Below the pieces are notes generated by a model that saw only the letters and a program-made list of their open reading frames with translations, did not search any database and was not told the origin of the DNA. A stretch of 50,689 bases of DNA, taken from Terasakiella pusilla DSM 6293. Lineage in GTDB: Bacteria; Pseudomonadota; Alphaproteobacteria; Rhodospirillales; Terasakiellaceae. The stretch is taken from assembly GCF_000688235.1 (NCBI RefSeq), contig NZ_JHYO01000029.1:1-50689 (forward strand), given 5' to 3'. Made by a program: the position numbers and the translations under genes. Shown here one piece after another: positions 42,165 through 50,583 of the stretch. Numbering within the stretch: position 1 is the first letter of the stretch; the number at the start of each line of letters is the position of its first letter.

Positions 42165-43619
42165 ATGAGACGTTTTCTAAAACCGGATGAGTCGAATCCC
42201 GGACTCTGGATGACCAAGCGCTATATTTTCGCGCTTGTGGCCATTGCTATTTTGGCCGTTTCAGCCTTTGGGACGGTTGGTCTGTTAATTACCGAACATA
42301 AAAACACTTTGTCCGTGGTTAATATTTCAGGTCGCCAGCGTATGCTATCGCAACGCACTGCATTGTACGTTTCCCAGATGATATACACTCAAGACATTGT
42401 GGAACAAAAACACTACCGCCGCGAGCTCAGACGCGCCACCCGCTTGCTGGAACAAGCCCACCTTGCCCTGACCGGACGGGCCAACGTCATTAATATGTCC
42501 ATAGAAATGTCACCCGAAGCCCGCAAGCGCTATTTTAAGGGGGCTTATCCCTTAAACGCCCAGATGCGCGAGTTTATCAAAGCCCTGCATGTGATCCTTG
42601 AGCTCCCCGATGAAGCCCTCAATGAGGATCACCCGACAATCAATTATGTGCTCAACACCGCCCCCGGTGAACTGGTTGACTCGCTGGACGCCATGGTCGA
42701 ATTTTATCAGGAAGAAGGGGAAAGTGCCTTTGCCTTTCTGGTCAAGCTGGAAGGTGTCTTCCTCAGTCTCACACTCCTGATCCTGTTGGGGGAAGCCTTC
42801 TTTATTTTCCGCCCCATGGTTGCCCATGTCGCGCGTCAAATGAACCGCATCAAAGCCTTCTCAAAAGACCTTGAGGAGCGCGTTGCGCTGCGTACGGAAG
42901 AACTGGAAGAAGCCCGCGAAATCGCAGAGCAAGCCAATCACGCAAAATCGCGTTTCCTCGCCGCGGCAGGGCATGATCTCAAACAACCCCTTGAAGCGAT
43001 CGGCATGTTTTCCGGTATGTTGGAAAAACGTATGCCTGATGAACGCAGCGCCGCCATTATGAAAGACATGCATCATGCCCAAAAATCCATGCGCTCTCTC
43101 CTGGACTCCATCCTGTCTCTTTCAAAACTCGAAGCCGGGGTGATTGTCCCCAATATCAGCACCTTTCCGGTCCAAACCATCCTGAGCCAGCTAACACAAG
43201 AATATCGCATCAAAGCACAAGCCAAAGGGCTGACGTTCAAGATGGTGCCCAGTTCCCTCAGTGTCACAACTGATCCGCTTTTACTCGAACGCATTTTGCG
43301 CAACTTCCTCTCCAATGCGGTGCGTTACACCAAGCAAGGGCGCATTCTCATCGGGTGTCGTCGCCTCAAAGGGAAGCTCGCCATTGAAGTCTGGGACACC
43401 GGCCCAGGTATATCTAACGATAGTATGGAACAAATCTTCACAGAATTTTTGCAGCTTGATGACCCCGAACGTGACCGTAGTGAAGGTATTGGCCTTGGTC
43501 TTGCCATCGTCAAAAAACTATCTGAACTCCTGAACTTGGAGATCTCCTGCACCTCCCATGAAGGGCAAGGATCAAAATTCAGCATCCTTTTGATGCCACA
43601 TCAGTATATATCCGAATAG
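42165..43619 (+). CDS. NarX-like sensor histidine kinase (PilJ-type periplasmic input)
   Basis: This 484-residue inner-membrane kinase has two transmembrane helices (about 20-45 and 185-208) that bound a helical PilJ/type IV pili methyl-accepting-like sensor. VVNISGRQRMLSQRTALYVSQM lies where NarX/NarQ have their nitrate-binding P-box. A coiled coil is followed by HisKA with AAGHDLKQPLEAI (phospho-acceptor His; the HDLxQPL subclass that often pairs with LuxR-type regulators) and HATPase_c (NFLSNAVRYT, DTGPGISND, GIGLGLAIV). Divergent from napF and close to a LuxR-type regulator, it probably senses nitrate or nitrite; that is inference. Confidence 0.88.
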   Translation: MRRFLKPDESNPGLWMTKRYIFALVAIAILAVSAFGTVGLLITEHKNTLSVVNISGRQRMLSQRTALYVSQMIYTQDIVEQKHYRRELRRATRLLEQAHLALTGRANVINMSIEMSPEARKRYFKGAYPLNAQMREFIKALHVILELPDEALNEDHPTINYVLNTAPGELVDSLDAMVEFYQEEGESAFAFLVKLEGVFLSLTLLILLGEAFFIFRPMVAHVARQMNRIKAFSKDLEERVALRTEELEEAREIAEQANHAKSRFLAAAGHDLKQPLEAIGMFSGMLEKRMPDERSAAIMKDMHHAQKSMRSLLDSILSLSKLEAGVIVPNISTFPVQTILSQLTQEYRIKAQAKGLTFKMVPSSLSVTTDPLLLERILRNFLSNAVRYTKQGRILIGCRRLKGKLAIEVWDTGPGISNDSMEQIFTEFLQLDDPERDRSEGIGLGLAIVKKLSELLNLEISCTSHEGQGSKFSILLMPHQYISE

Positions 43620-43672
43620 ACATATATAAAATTTTAAGTATTTTGTTTGTGGGTTTGGATAAAGGGAAAAAC

Positions 43673-43983
43673 ATGCACTACTCGTACTCATGGCAAGATG
43701 CCGCAGAACAAAATTTACTGATCACCGTTGATGGCAAACTTTTGTTCGGAAACTTTCAAGACCTCCAATCTTTCATCTTCAGCCTAAAAAAAAACCACCC
43801 GCAAAGATCACGTTCGACCTGTCAAAGGTCCCTCTCATTGACAGTTCCGGTCTGGGACTTTTAATTGTCGCCAACGAAATTACCGGCGAAAACAAAAATA
43901 TTACGCTTAAAAACCCGATGGATCAGGTTAGACAGCTTTTCGACGTCTGTAAAATCGACAAGCTGATGGACATCACGCCTTAA
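43673..43983 (+). pseudogene. STAS-domain protein split by a frameshift at an A9 tract
   Basis: The first frame, from ATG 43673, encodes MHYSYSWQDAAEQNLLITVDGKLLFGNFQDLQSFIFSLKK. After nine consecutive As (43786-43794) the STAS core continues in the -1 frame: KITFDLSKVPLIDSSGLGLLIV up to DITP and a TAA at 43981-43983. Joined, the protein would be about 103 residues, a normal anti-sigma-factor-antagonist or Rsb-type STAS length, with the conserved phosphorylatable Ser in DSSG. Either the gene is inactivated, the sequence has an indel error, or slippage on the A-tract restores the frame. It sits between a kinase and a regulator gene. Confidence 0.78.
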
Positions 43984-43992
43984 CAGAAGGCC

Positions 43993-44676
43993 CTAGACAC
44001 CTATCGCACGCTGGTATTTCAACACAGCCTGCGTGCGATTTTCTACATTCAACGTGCGCAAAATCGCGGTCACATGGCTCTTGACCGTACTTAAATTAAG
44101 GTCCAGACGATCCCCGATTTCCTGATTGGACAGACCTTCAGCAAGCAGAACCAAAACCTCGCGCTGACGACGCGTCAGGTCCGGAAACAATGCTTTTGCC
44201 GCCCGATCAGGCGTTTCGCGCGGAAGCGTTGCGGCCTCGTTCCCCAATGTCACAGCGGCGCCACCCAAAACAGGTGGCACGTAAGACCCACCGGATAAAA
44301 CAAGCTTTAGAATGGTTGCGATCAAGCCGTCATCTGTCGTTTTAGGGATATAAGCCCGCACCCCTGCGGCCAAAACGGCACGCATTTCGTCTGGGTCTTC
44401 TGATACTGTAAAGACACAGACAGGCGTGTCTTTCACGGCCTCAACAATCTGGGCAATCGCTTGCATACTGCCGTCCATGCCCGGCATGCGCAGGTCCATC
44501 ATTACAAGATCAAACCCACCCGCATGCACTGCCAAAGCCGTCTGAATATCCGCGACATTGCGTGCTTCAACCACATCAAGTTCGTCAGAAAGCTCGCTCA
44601 GGATATATTTCAACGCAGTACGTACGATGGAATGATCATCAGCCAGTAAAACTTTCACGGCCTGCCCCTTATTCAT
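43993..44676 (-). CDS. LuxR/NarL-family response regulator
   Basis: The protein has about 227 residues. An N-terminal receiver domain (about 8-125) carries ADDH acidic residues, phospho-acceptor D in LVMMDLRMPGMDG and K in YIPKTTDDG. A C-terminal LuxR-type helix-turn-helix (about 160-220) has LTRRQREVLVLLAEGLSNQEIGDRL and TVKSHVTAILRTLNVENRTQAV. It is the likely partner of the NarX-like kinase at 42165 and a candidate regulator of the nap operon. ATG 44676 is used because conserved sequence starts soon after it; a GTG at 44712 is possible. It ends 9 bases from the convergent STAS gene. Confidence 0.9.
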   Translation of the reverse strand: MNKGQAVKVLLADDHSIVRTALKYILSELSDELDVVEARNVADIQTALAVHAGGFDLVMMDLRMPGMDGSMQAIAQIVEAVKDTPVCVFTVSEDPDEMRAVLAAGVRAYIPKTTDDGLIATILKLVLSGGSYVPPVLGGAAVTLGNEAATLPRETPDRAAKALFPDLTRRQREVLVLLAEGLSNQEIGDRLDLNLSTVKSHVTAILRTLNVENRTQAVLKYQRAIGV

Positions 44677-44830
44677 ACGTTGAGAGATTGAGCTATTTGT
44701 ATCACTCCCCACCTGACAGGCAAGCTATTTATATCAAAAGAACCTGAAAAACTAAGCCTCTACGTACTTCACCCGAGAACCAAAAGCACCTTACTTAGTA
44801 CTTTAGAATAATTTGATATGAATATATTTC

Positions 44831-45847
44831 TCAGGATTTAATCAAACATGGATCAAAAGGACTAAGGTTATCCAAAAACATGTGCGTACAGGCATCCCAC
44901 GAAAAGTTCAACGCATACTCCCGGCATGTCACGGGGTCTGCTTTCAAAGCCTCCAGACAGGCGCTTTTCAAGTCCGTATCCAATTTACCGACGGGCGCAT
45001 CCCCAATGACGTCTTTTGGCCCTGTCACCGGATAGGCTGCAACCGGCACCCCGCTTGCCAACGCTTCCAGAAGCACAAGACCAAAGGTGTCTGTAAGACT
45101 TGGGAACACAAAGACATCAGCAGACGCATAATGCGCTGCCAGCTCATCCCCTTCCTTCATCCCGACGAAGGTGGCGTCCTCGTACTCTTTTTTTAGTTGC
45201 TCAAGCTGTGGTCCATCCCCGACAACGACTTGGGACCCCGGCAGGTCCAGATCCAGAAACGCTTTAATATTCTTCTCAACCGCCACACGCCCCACATACA
45301 TAAACAACGGACGCGGTAAATCCTGAAACAACTTTTCTCGCGGATGAAACAAGTCCGTATCAATGCCGCGCGTCCATGTTACCACATTGTCAAACCCTTG
45401 CGCACGCAGCTCATCACGCAACGATTTTGTCGCCGTCATAATGGCGCGACTGGGCTTGTGAAACCATTTCATGATCAGGTTGGTATAACGCGCCGGAATT
45501 TTGGTGCGCGCCTCCACATATTCAGGGAAGCGGGTATGAAAAGCGGTGGTAAAAGGCAAGCCATGCTTCATGCAGAACTTGCGCGCCGCAATCCCCAATG
45601 GTCCTTCTGTTGAGATATGGATCGCACTGGGGCGAAACGCGCGGATCAGGCGCGCCACTTTACGATTTGGCAGGATGGATAAGCGGATTTCAGGATAAGA
45701 CGGACAGGGGATCGTCTTAAAATCCTGCGGGGTAATCAGTTTGATCTCGACACCTTTGCGTTCAAGATGCGCTTTAAGGGATTGATGCGTTCTAACAACG
45801 CCATTGATTTGCGGGAGCCACGCGTCGGTGACGATAAGGAGTCGCAT
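44831..45847 (-). CDS. GT4-family glycosyltransferase
   Basis: This 338-residue GT-B glycosyltransferase begins MRLLIVTDAWLPQINGVVRTHQSL, typical of group 1 mannosyl-/glucosyl-transferases acting on lipids. The nucleotide-sugar binding half has PLFMYVGRVAVEKNIKAFL, and the EX7E motif region is SLTDTFGLVLLEALASGVPVAA. The preceding phosphoesterase gene overlaps it by 112 bases in another frame. That pairing with a metallophosphoesterase suggests a membrane glycolipid pathway. The acceptor is not known. Confidence 0.88.
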   Translation of the reverse strand: MRLLIVTDAWLPQINGVVRTHQSLKAHLERKGVEIKLITPQDFKTIPCPSYPEIRLSILPNRKVARLIRAFRPSAIHISTEGPLGIAARKFCMKHGLPFTTAFHTRFPEYVEARTKIPARYTNLIMKWFHKPSRAIMTATKSLRDELRAQGFDNVVTWTRGIDTDLFHPREKLFQDLPRPLFMYVGRVAVEKNIKAFLDLDLPGSQVVVGDGPQLEQLKKEYEDATFVGMKEGDELAAHYASADVFVFPSLTDTFGLVLLEALASGVPVAAYPVTGPKDVIGDAPVGKLDTDLKSACLEALKADPVTCREYALNFSWDACTHMFLDNLSPFDPCLIKS

Positions 45848-46653
45848 GTTTCTTCCTCTGTTGCTATCGCCGCATAAGACGGCTGCCCCATCCAGTAGAT
45901 AATTTCCAATCGACCATCATGATGTTCCACCAATGCAGAACAGCTTTCCACCCAATCCCCGTCATTGCAGTACAGGGTGCCATCGATATCGCGAATTTCC
46001 GGGTGGTGGATATGCCCACAAATAATGCCGTCGACCTTGCGCTTTTTAGCAACGTCGGCAAGGGCCGTCTCAAAGTCGGCGATAAACTGGACTGCGTTTT
46101 TAACCTTAAATTTCAGGTAGGCCGACAAAGACCAATAGCCATACCCAAACTTGGTACGCACCCAGTTGAAATAGTCATTGACCTTTAAGGCCACGCTATA
46201 GGCCCCATCGCCCAGCACCGCCAGCCAGCGGGCATATTTGACAACCACATCAAACTCATCCCCATGGATGACTAAAAATTTGCGACCGTCTGCTGTTTCA
46301 TGGACATATTCGTCATGGACTTGAATATCGCCAAAATCATGTTCGACATAAGGGCGTATAAACGCATCGTGATTGCCGGGGATGAAGATGACATTTGTGC
46401 CTTTGCGGGCTTTGCGCAGCACCTTCTGCACCACATCATTATGAGCCTGCGGCCAGTACCATGACCGCCGTAAGCGCCAACCATCGATAATGTCCCCCAC
46501 AAGGAACAGGTTTTCAGAGTCCGTCTGCTTTAAAAAATCCAACAGAAAATCTGCTTTGCAGCCCGCCGTCCCCAAATGAATATCGGAAATAAAGATCGAT
46601 TTAAATGTTCGGGGATTTACGCCAGCATCCATATCAGCCGTCACTTTTTCCAT
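45736..46653 (-). CDS. LpxH-like metallophosphoesterase
   Basis: This 305-residue calcineurin-type phosphoesterase shows the metal-binding motifs SDIHLGTAG, GDIIDGWRL, GNHDAF, VIHGDEFD and GHIHHPEI. It resembles the UDP-2,3-diacylglucosamine hydrolase group, but true lipid A function is not proven. The fold ends at about residue 265 (YWMGQPSYAAIA); a further stretch of about 37 residues, rich in S, R and K, is encoded over the start of the glycosyltransferase gene. The start MEKVTADMD at 46653 lies near a divergent lipid kinase gene. Confidence 0.86.
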   Translation of the reverse strand: MEKVTADMDAGVNPRTFKSIFISDIHLGTAGCKADFLLDFLKQTDSENLFLVGDIIDGWRLRRSWYWPQAHNDVVQKVLRKARKGTNVIFIPGNHDAFIRPYVEHDFGDIQVHDEYVHETADGRKFLVIHGDEFDVVVKYARWLAVLGDGAYSVALKVNDYFNWVRTKFGYGYWSLSAYLKFKVKNAVQFIADFETALADVAKKRKVDGIICGHIHHPEIRDIDGTLYCNDGDWVESCSALVEHHDGRLEIIYWMGQPSYAAIATEEETCDSLSSPTRGSRKSMALLERINPLKRILNAKVSRSN

Positions 46654-46765
46654 TATCGCAATAAAACCGCATTAAAAGCGAAACACTAAGCTGTCACTTT
46701 TTTACGCCTCAAGGCTTACCGCTTTATGACGTGATTTTGACTCTTTTATTGCAGGTGCGAAAAAT

Positions 46766-47665
46766 ATGGGCATTTCTGAACGACGCATAAAAATCATCCA
46801 CAATCCGGTTGCCGGTGGTAGCAAACGCAGACGTCTTGCCATCGCACTGCGTGCCCTGAAACAACATGCAAAAAAAGTCAAGGTCAGCCCAACCAAATAC
46901 GCGGGTCACGGCGTTATTCGCGCTGATAAAGCCCTCAACCGCACCCATAAAAAACCTTATGATATCGTCTGTGCCGCCGGGGGAGATGGCACCATTGCAG
47001 AGGTCGCAAACGGGATGCGCGGCAGTGACAGCCCCCTTCTCGTCCTCCCCCTTGGCACAGCCAACGTCTTTGCGCGCGAAATTGGTCTCGGCACCTCCAT
47101 GCGCCGCATTGCCGCCATGGTCGAGACATTAAAGGAAAAAACCGTTTATCCCGGTCTCATTGCGGATCGACGTTTCATAATGATGGTGGGTGCCGGCATT
47201 GACTCCTTAGCCGTTGCTGCCCTTGATGCGAAACTAAAACGCAAGATCGGGGCAGTGGCCTATGTGATCGCCGCGTTCAAGGCGATCAAACGCATGAAAG
47301 ACCTTGATCTCATTATCGATGTAGATGGCGACCAATATAAAGCGTCCCAAGTCGTCGTGACCCTCGGCAAAAAATATGGCGGCCCCTTCACTATTTCCCC
47401 GCACGCCTCTCTGCATGATCCGGAATTTCATGTGGTCCTGATGAAAAAGAAGGGCTTTTGGGCGGCGCTTAAATATGGGATTGCCCTTGCAACCGGTCGC
47501 CTTCCCTACCTAAAAGACGTCACCATCACCCACGGCACAAAAGTGACCATCGACAGCCGCAACAGTATCCCCGTGCAAGCCGATGGGGATTATGCGGGTC
47601 TCCTGCCCGTCACCCTCACGATGGATGAATACCCCTTAACGGTTCTCGCGCCAGCGTCGAAATGA
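46766..47665 (+). CDS. diacylglycerol/sphingosine kinase-like lipid kinase
   Basis: This 299-residue DAGK_cat protein transfers phosphate from ATP to a lipid hydroxyl. IIHNPVAGG (nucleotide-binding), DIVCAAGGDGTIAEVANG (GGDGT signature) and LPLGTANVFAREIGLG are the family motifs. The C-terminal half forms the beta-sandwich. With the neighbouring glycosyltransferase and phosphoesterase it points to membrane lipid remodelling; the lipid substrate is unknown. Its 3' end overlaps the convergent gene by 30 bases. Confidence 0.9.
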   Translation: MGISERRIKIIHNPVAGGSKRRRLAIALRALKQHAKKVKVSPTKYAGHGVIRADKALNRTHKKPYDIVCAAGGDGTIAEVANGMRGSDSPLLVLPLGTANVFAREIGLGTSMRRIAAMVETLKEKTVYPGLIADRRFIMMVGAGIDSLAVAALDAKLKRKIGAVAYVIAAFKAIKRMKDLDLIIDVDGDQYKASQVVVTLGKKYGGPFTISPHASLHDPEFHVVLMKKKGFWAALKYGIALATGRLPYLKDVTITHGTKVTIDSRNSIPVQADGDYAGLLPVTLTMDEYPLTVLAPASK

Positions 47666-48226
47666 CCGCCCATCGTCCACGTCCGTCAATGTTTCCAAAA
47701 AGGCGACTTTCTTGCCTTTCAGGTTTGCCAGACAATCGGCCAAGGTTTCTGGGTGCGACCACCTGACGGGTCGTCGGTAAGGGTTGCTCAGGATGGGATG
47801 TCGCTTCAAGCCCACCAACCAAAAACCCCCATCCTCCGCCGGACCAAACACCGCGTCGTGACTGCCCAGCAGTTTAAAGGCTTGACGGATATGATGGGCC
47901 TGAATATCGGGAATATCGGTGCCGATAACCACAAACGGCCCTGTTGGTAAATAGCGTGCTGGGCGCAACATTCGCTGGCCCAAATCGCCGCCACCTTGCG
48001 CCACATAGCCATCGGCACAGGCGCACAATAAAGACGGTTTCATCCTGTCTGGGCTATGGCTGATCACCGTGCGCCATGGCCCTTTCCCGCGTAATCGTTT
48101 GGGGAGGTCTGCCAACATCGCGCGATAAAACCGCCACGCAGGCACCTTGCCGATATCACGGGCCAAGCGGGTTTTCACCCGACCCATGCGGGGTTCTTTT
48201 GCAAAAATAACAAGATGCGGCTTCAC
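47636..48226 (-). CDS. TIGR04282-type glycosyltransferase (DUF2064)
   Basis: This 196-residue nucleotidyl-/glycosyltransferase-like protein starts MKPHLVIFAKEPRMGRVKTRLARDIG, the hallmark of the DUF2064/TIGR04282 family. GTDIPDIQAHHIRQAF and FGPAEDGGFWLVGLK follow. Members are annotated as arsenosugar-biosynthesis glycosyltransferases and regularly sit next to TIGR04283 proteins, as here (4-bp gap). No arsenic methyltransferase is seen nearby, so the true product may differ. Confidence 0.87.
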   Translation of the reverse strand: MKPHLVIFAKEPRMGRVKTRLARDIGKVPAWRFYRAMLADLPKRLRGKGPWRTVISHSPDRMKPSLLCACADGYVAQGGGDLGQRMLRPARYLPTGPFVVIGTDIPDIQAHHIRQAFKLLGSHDAVFGPAEDGGFWLVGLKRHPILSNPYRRPVRWSHPETLADCLANLKGKKVAFLETLTDVDDGRSFRRWRENR

Positions 48227-48230
48227 AGAC

Positions 48231-48902
48231 TTATCCGTAGAGTTTGACGATACGTTCGGGCGATACTCCCAAGAAATAGAGCGTTAAACAACTCACATTA
48301 CGTAACATTCGCTTGAGGTAGCCGCTTTTTTGATATTTGCTCGCTGACGTCACCGCCCGGACCGGCACAGGGACCAATCGGTCTTTGCCTATTTTGCGCA
48401 CCATATCCACATCTTCCATCAACGGAATATCGGCATACCCGCCCACCTCCTCATAAAGACTTTGATGGATCAACAATCCTTGATCCCCATAAGGTAAGCC
48501 CAACCATGTGCAGCGACGTGCGACCACACGTTCCAACCGTCGCGCTGCCTTTGTGTCCTCATTCAAGGTGAAGGTGAAATATCCGGCGCGGTTCTCATTT
48601 TCCGGCTTATTCATAAAGGCGCCGACGTGCCGCTCCCATCCCTCTTCTAGGACCGTATCGGCATGGAGAAACAACAGCCACGCTCCCACGGCAGCATCTG
48701 CGCCAGCTTTAAGCTGCGATCCCCGACCTTTAGCTGCTGTGATACAACGCGCCCCTAACTCCGCTGCCGCTTGTGCCGTATCATCGGTTGAGCCCCCGTC
48801 GACGATAAGGATTTCCCCTACCCCTGCTTTGCCTTGCACCGACTGAATTGTCTGCTTTAAAACGACAGAACTATTGTAGGTCGGGATGACAATGCTTAAC
48901 AT
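48231..48902 (-). CDS. TIGR04283-type GT2 glycosyltransferase
   Basis: This 223-residue GT-A glycosyltransferase starts MLSIVIPTYNSSVVLKQTIQSV. IVDGGSTDDTAQAA and LFLHADTVLEEGWE hold the nucleotide-binding aspartates. YGDQGLLIHQSLYEEVGGYADIPLMEDVDMVRKIG is the acceptor/base region. It forms an operon with the TIGR04282 gene and is divergent from rnhB. The family name mentions arsenosugars, but substrate specificity is not shown by the sequence. Confidence 0.88.
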   Translation of the reverse strand: MLSIVIPTYNSSVVLKQTIQSVQGKAGVGEILIVDGGSTDDTAQAAAELGARCITAAKGRGSQLKAGADAAVGAWLLFLHADTVLEEGWERHVGAFMNKPENENRAGYFTFTLNEDTKAARRLERVVARRCTWLGLPYGDQGLLIHQSLYEEVGGYADIPLMEDVDMVRKIGKDRLVPVPVRAVTSASKYQKSGYLKRMLRNVSCLTLYFLGVSPERIVKLYG

Positions 48903-48945
48903 GCGGCCTCATGGATGAACGGGTTTAAAGAATGGAAAAAAGACT

Positions 48946-49557
48946 ATGCCTGATTTTTCACTGGAAAACGAGCATGCCGGACGGGTGTGTGGCATTGATG
49001 AAGCCGGACGCGGCCCGTGGGCAGGTCCAGTCACCGCAGCCTGTGTGATTTTCGATCAGGATACCTTATCCCCCAGCCTCGCTGAAAGCCTGAATGATTC
49101 CAAAAAGCTATCTGCTAAAAAACGCGAAGCCCTGATCGACCAAATTAAGGCAGAAAGTATTTGGGCCGTCGGACAGGCAAGTGTGGAAGAAATTGACGAG
49201 CTGAACATCCTGCAAGCAACTTTCCTCGCCATGCGCCGCGCGGTTGCGGGGCTTGCCATCGCGCCAGATTACGCGCTGATTGATGGCAATAAACTGCCGC
49301 CCGATCTCGGCGTCCCTGGTCATCCTGTGGTGAAAGGCGACGGGCTTTCCTGCTCCATCGCCGCCGCCTCCATCATCGCCAAAGTCACCCGCGATCACGA
49401 AATGGCAAAGCTCGCCCAAGACTACCCCCAGTATGGATGGGAGAAAAACGCAGGCTACGGCGTCAAACTCCATCAACAAGGCCTCGCCACCCACGGCGTC
49501 ACCCCGCATCACCGCAAAAGCTTTAAACCCATTAAAGTGATTTTGGGGATTGAATAG
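48946..49557 (+). CDS. rnhB: ribonuclease HII
   Basis: RNase HII removes ribonucleotides from RNA-DNA hybrids and misincorporated ribonucleotides from DNA. The 203-residue protein has the acidic active site in VCGIDEAGRGPWAGPV (D and E), D in YALIDGNKLP and D in AKVTRDHEM. The C terminus has YGVKLHQQGLATHGVTPHHRKSF, the usual HII end motif. It is a normal-length intact gene. Confidence 0.95.
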   Translation: MPDFSLENEHAGRVCGIDEAGRGPWAGPVTAACVIFDQDTLSPSLAESLNDSKKLSAKKREALIDQIKAESIWAVGQASVEEIDELNILQATFLAMRRAVAGLAIAPDYALIDGNKLPPDLGVPGHPVVKGDGLSCSIAAASIIAKVTRDHEMAKLAQDYPQYGWEKNAGYGVKLHQQGLATHGVTPHHRKSFKPIKVILGIE

Positions 49558-49566
49558 CACTCCACG

Positions 49567-49656
49567 CCCGTCATGGCGGACCCGTTCCGCCATAATTGCG
49601 GGAAGGCGGTGTGTGATCCCAGCCGATGATCGCGCAACACGTGCGCGATGACGGGG
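49567..49656. repeat. compound palindromic repeat (REP-like)
   Basis: An outer inverted repeat CCCGTCAT (49567-49574) / ATGACGGG (49648-49655) encloses two hairpins: TGGCGGA/TCCGCCA (49574-49580, 49586-49592) and ATCGCGCA/TGCGCGAT (49629-49636, 49642-49649). It lies between convergent rnhB and aapP. This design is that of intergenic palindromic repeats dispersed in alphaproteobacterial genomes. No second copy is recognised in this window. Confidence 0.6.
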
Positions 49657-49670
49657 CTTGAATTAGACAT

Positions 49671-49710
49671 AAAAAAAGCGGGGTCGATTGAACCGACGCC
49701 CGCTTTCTCC
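49671..49710 (-). terminator. rho-independent terminator of the aap operon
   Basis: On the minus strand AAAGCGGG and CCCGCTTT form the stem (with extra GTCG/CGAC pairing) and run into seven Ts. It is about 12 bases after the aapP stop. Confidence 0.85.
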
Positions 49711-49721
49711 CCCTGATCAGT

Positions 49722-50543
49722 TTAATGCCCGATGATCTGGCTCAGGAACTCTTGGGTTCTGTGCTCTTGCGGGTTGTTAAAGAAGGCGTGGGGTTCGTTT
49801 TCTTCGACGATTTGGCCGTCAGCCATAAAGATCACGCGGTCCGCCACGGTTTTGGCAAAGCCCATTTCGTGGGTCACGCACAGCATGGTCATGCCTTCTT
49901 CGGCCAGTTGCACCATCGTGTCCAACACCTCCTTGATCATTTCAGGATCAAGGGCGGAGGTCGGTTCGTCAAACAGCATGATCTTCGGTTCCATACACAA
50001 GGACCGCGCGATGGCCACACGCTGTTGCTGACCACCGGACAGTTGGCCCGGGTATTTGTTGGCCTGTTCCGGGATCTTGACCCGTTCCAGATAATGCATG
50101 GCGCGTTCTTCTGCGACTTTGCGCGGTTCTTTGCGCACCCACATCGGGGCCAGCACACAGTTTTCCAGAATGGTCAGATGCGGAAACAGGTTAAAGTGCT
50201 GGAAGCACATGCCCACTTCACGGCGAATGGTATCGATGTTTTTCAGATCGTTGGTCAGTTCCACCCCATCCACGATGATCTGGCCCTGCTGGTGTTCTTC
50301 CAAACGGTTGATACAGCGGATCATGGTGGATTTACCGGACCCCGAAGGTCCACAAATCACGATCCGTTCCCCTTTGCGCACATCAAGATTGATATCGCGC
50401 AGCACATGAAAGTCGCCGTACCATTTGTTCATACCGATCAACTGGATGACGCTTTCGTCTGCCACTTTATGATCCAGATTGTGACCGGAGCGCAGCTCGG
50501 CTTCCGTCACAGTATCTGTAATTGCATCAGGATCTTTTGTCAT
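49722..50543 (-). CDS. aapP: general L-amino acid ABC transporter ATP-binding protein
   Basis: This is the ATPase subunit of an Aap/GlnQ-type importer at the inner membrane. Of 273 residues, [21 protein letters not shown] opens the ABC domain. Walker A is GPSGSGKST, the signature is [15 protein letters not shown], Walker B is [14 protein letters not shown] and the switch His is in CVTHEMGF. The closest match by recognition is AapP of rhizobial general amino-acid permeases. It is the last gene of its operon, following the partial permease with a 40-bp gap. Confidence 0.92.
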   Translation of the reverse strand: MTKDPDAITDTVTEAELRSGHNLDHKVADESVIQLIGMNKWYGDFHVLRDINLDVRKGERIVICGPSGSGKSTMIRCINRLEEHQQGQIIVDGVELTNDLKNIDTIRREVGMCFQHFNLFPHLTILENCVLAPMWVRKEPRKVAEERAMHYLERVKIPEQANKYPGQLSGGQQQRVAIARSLCMEPKIMLFDEPTSALDPEMIKEVLDTMVQLAEEGMTMLCVTHEMGFAKTVADRVIFMADGQIVEENEPHAFFNNPQEHRTQEFLSQIIGH

Positions 50544-50583
50544 TTTATCCTCTTCGTACGTCTGTTCGTACTGTTAAATTGCT

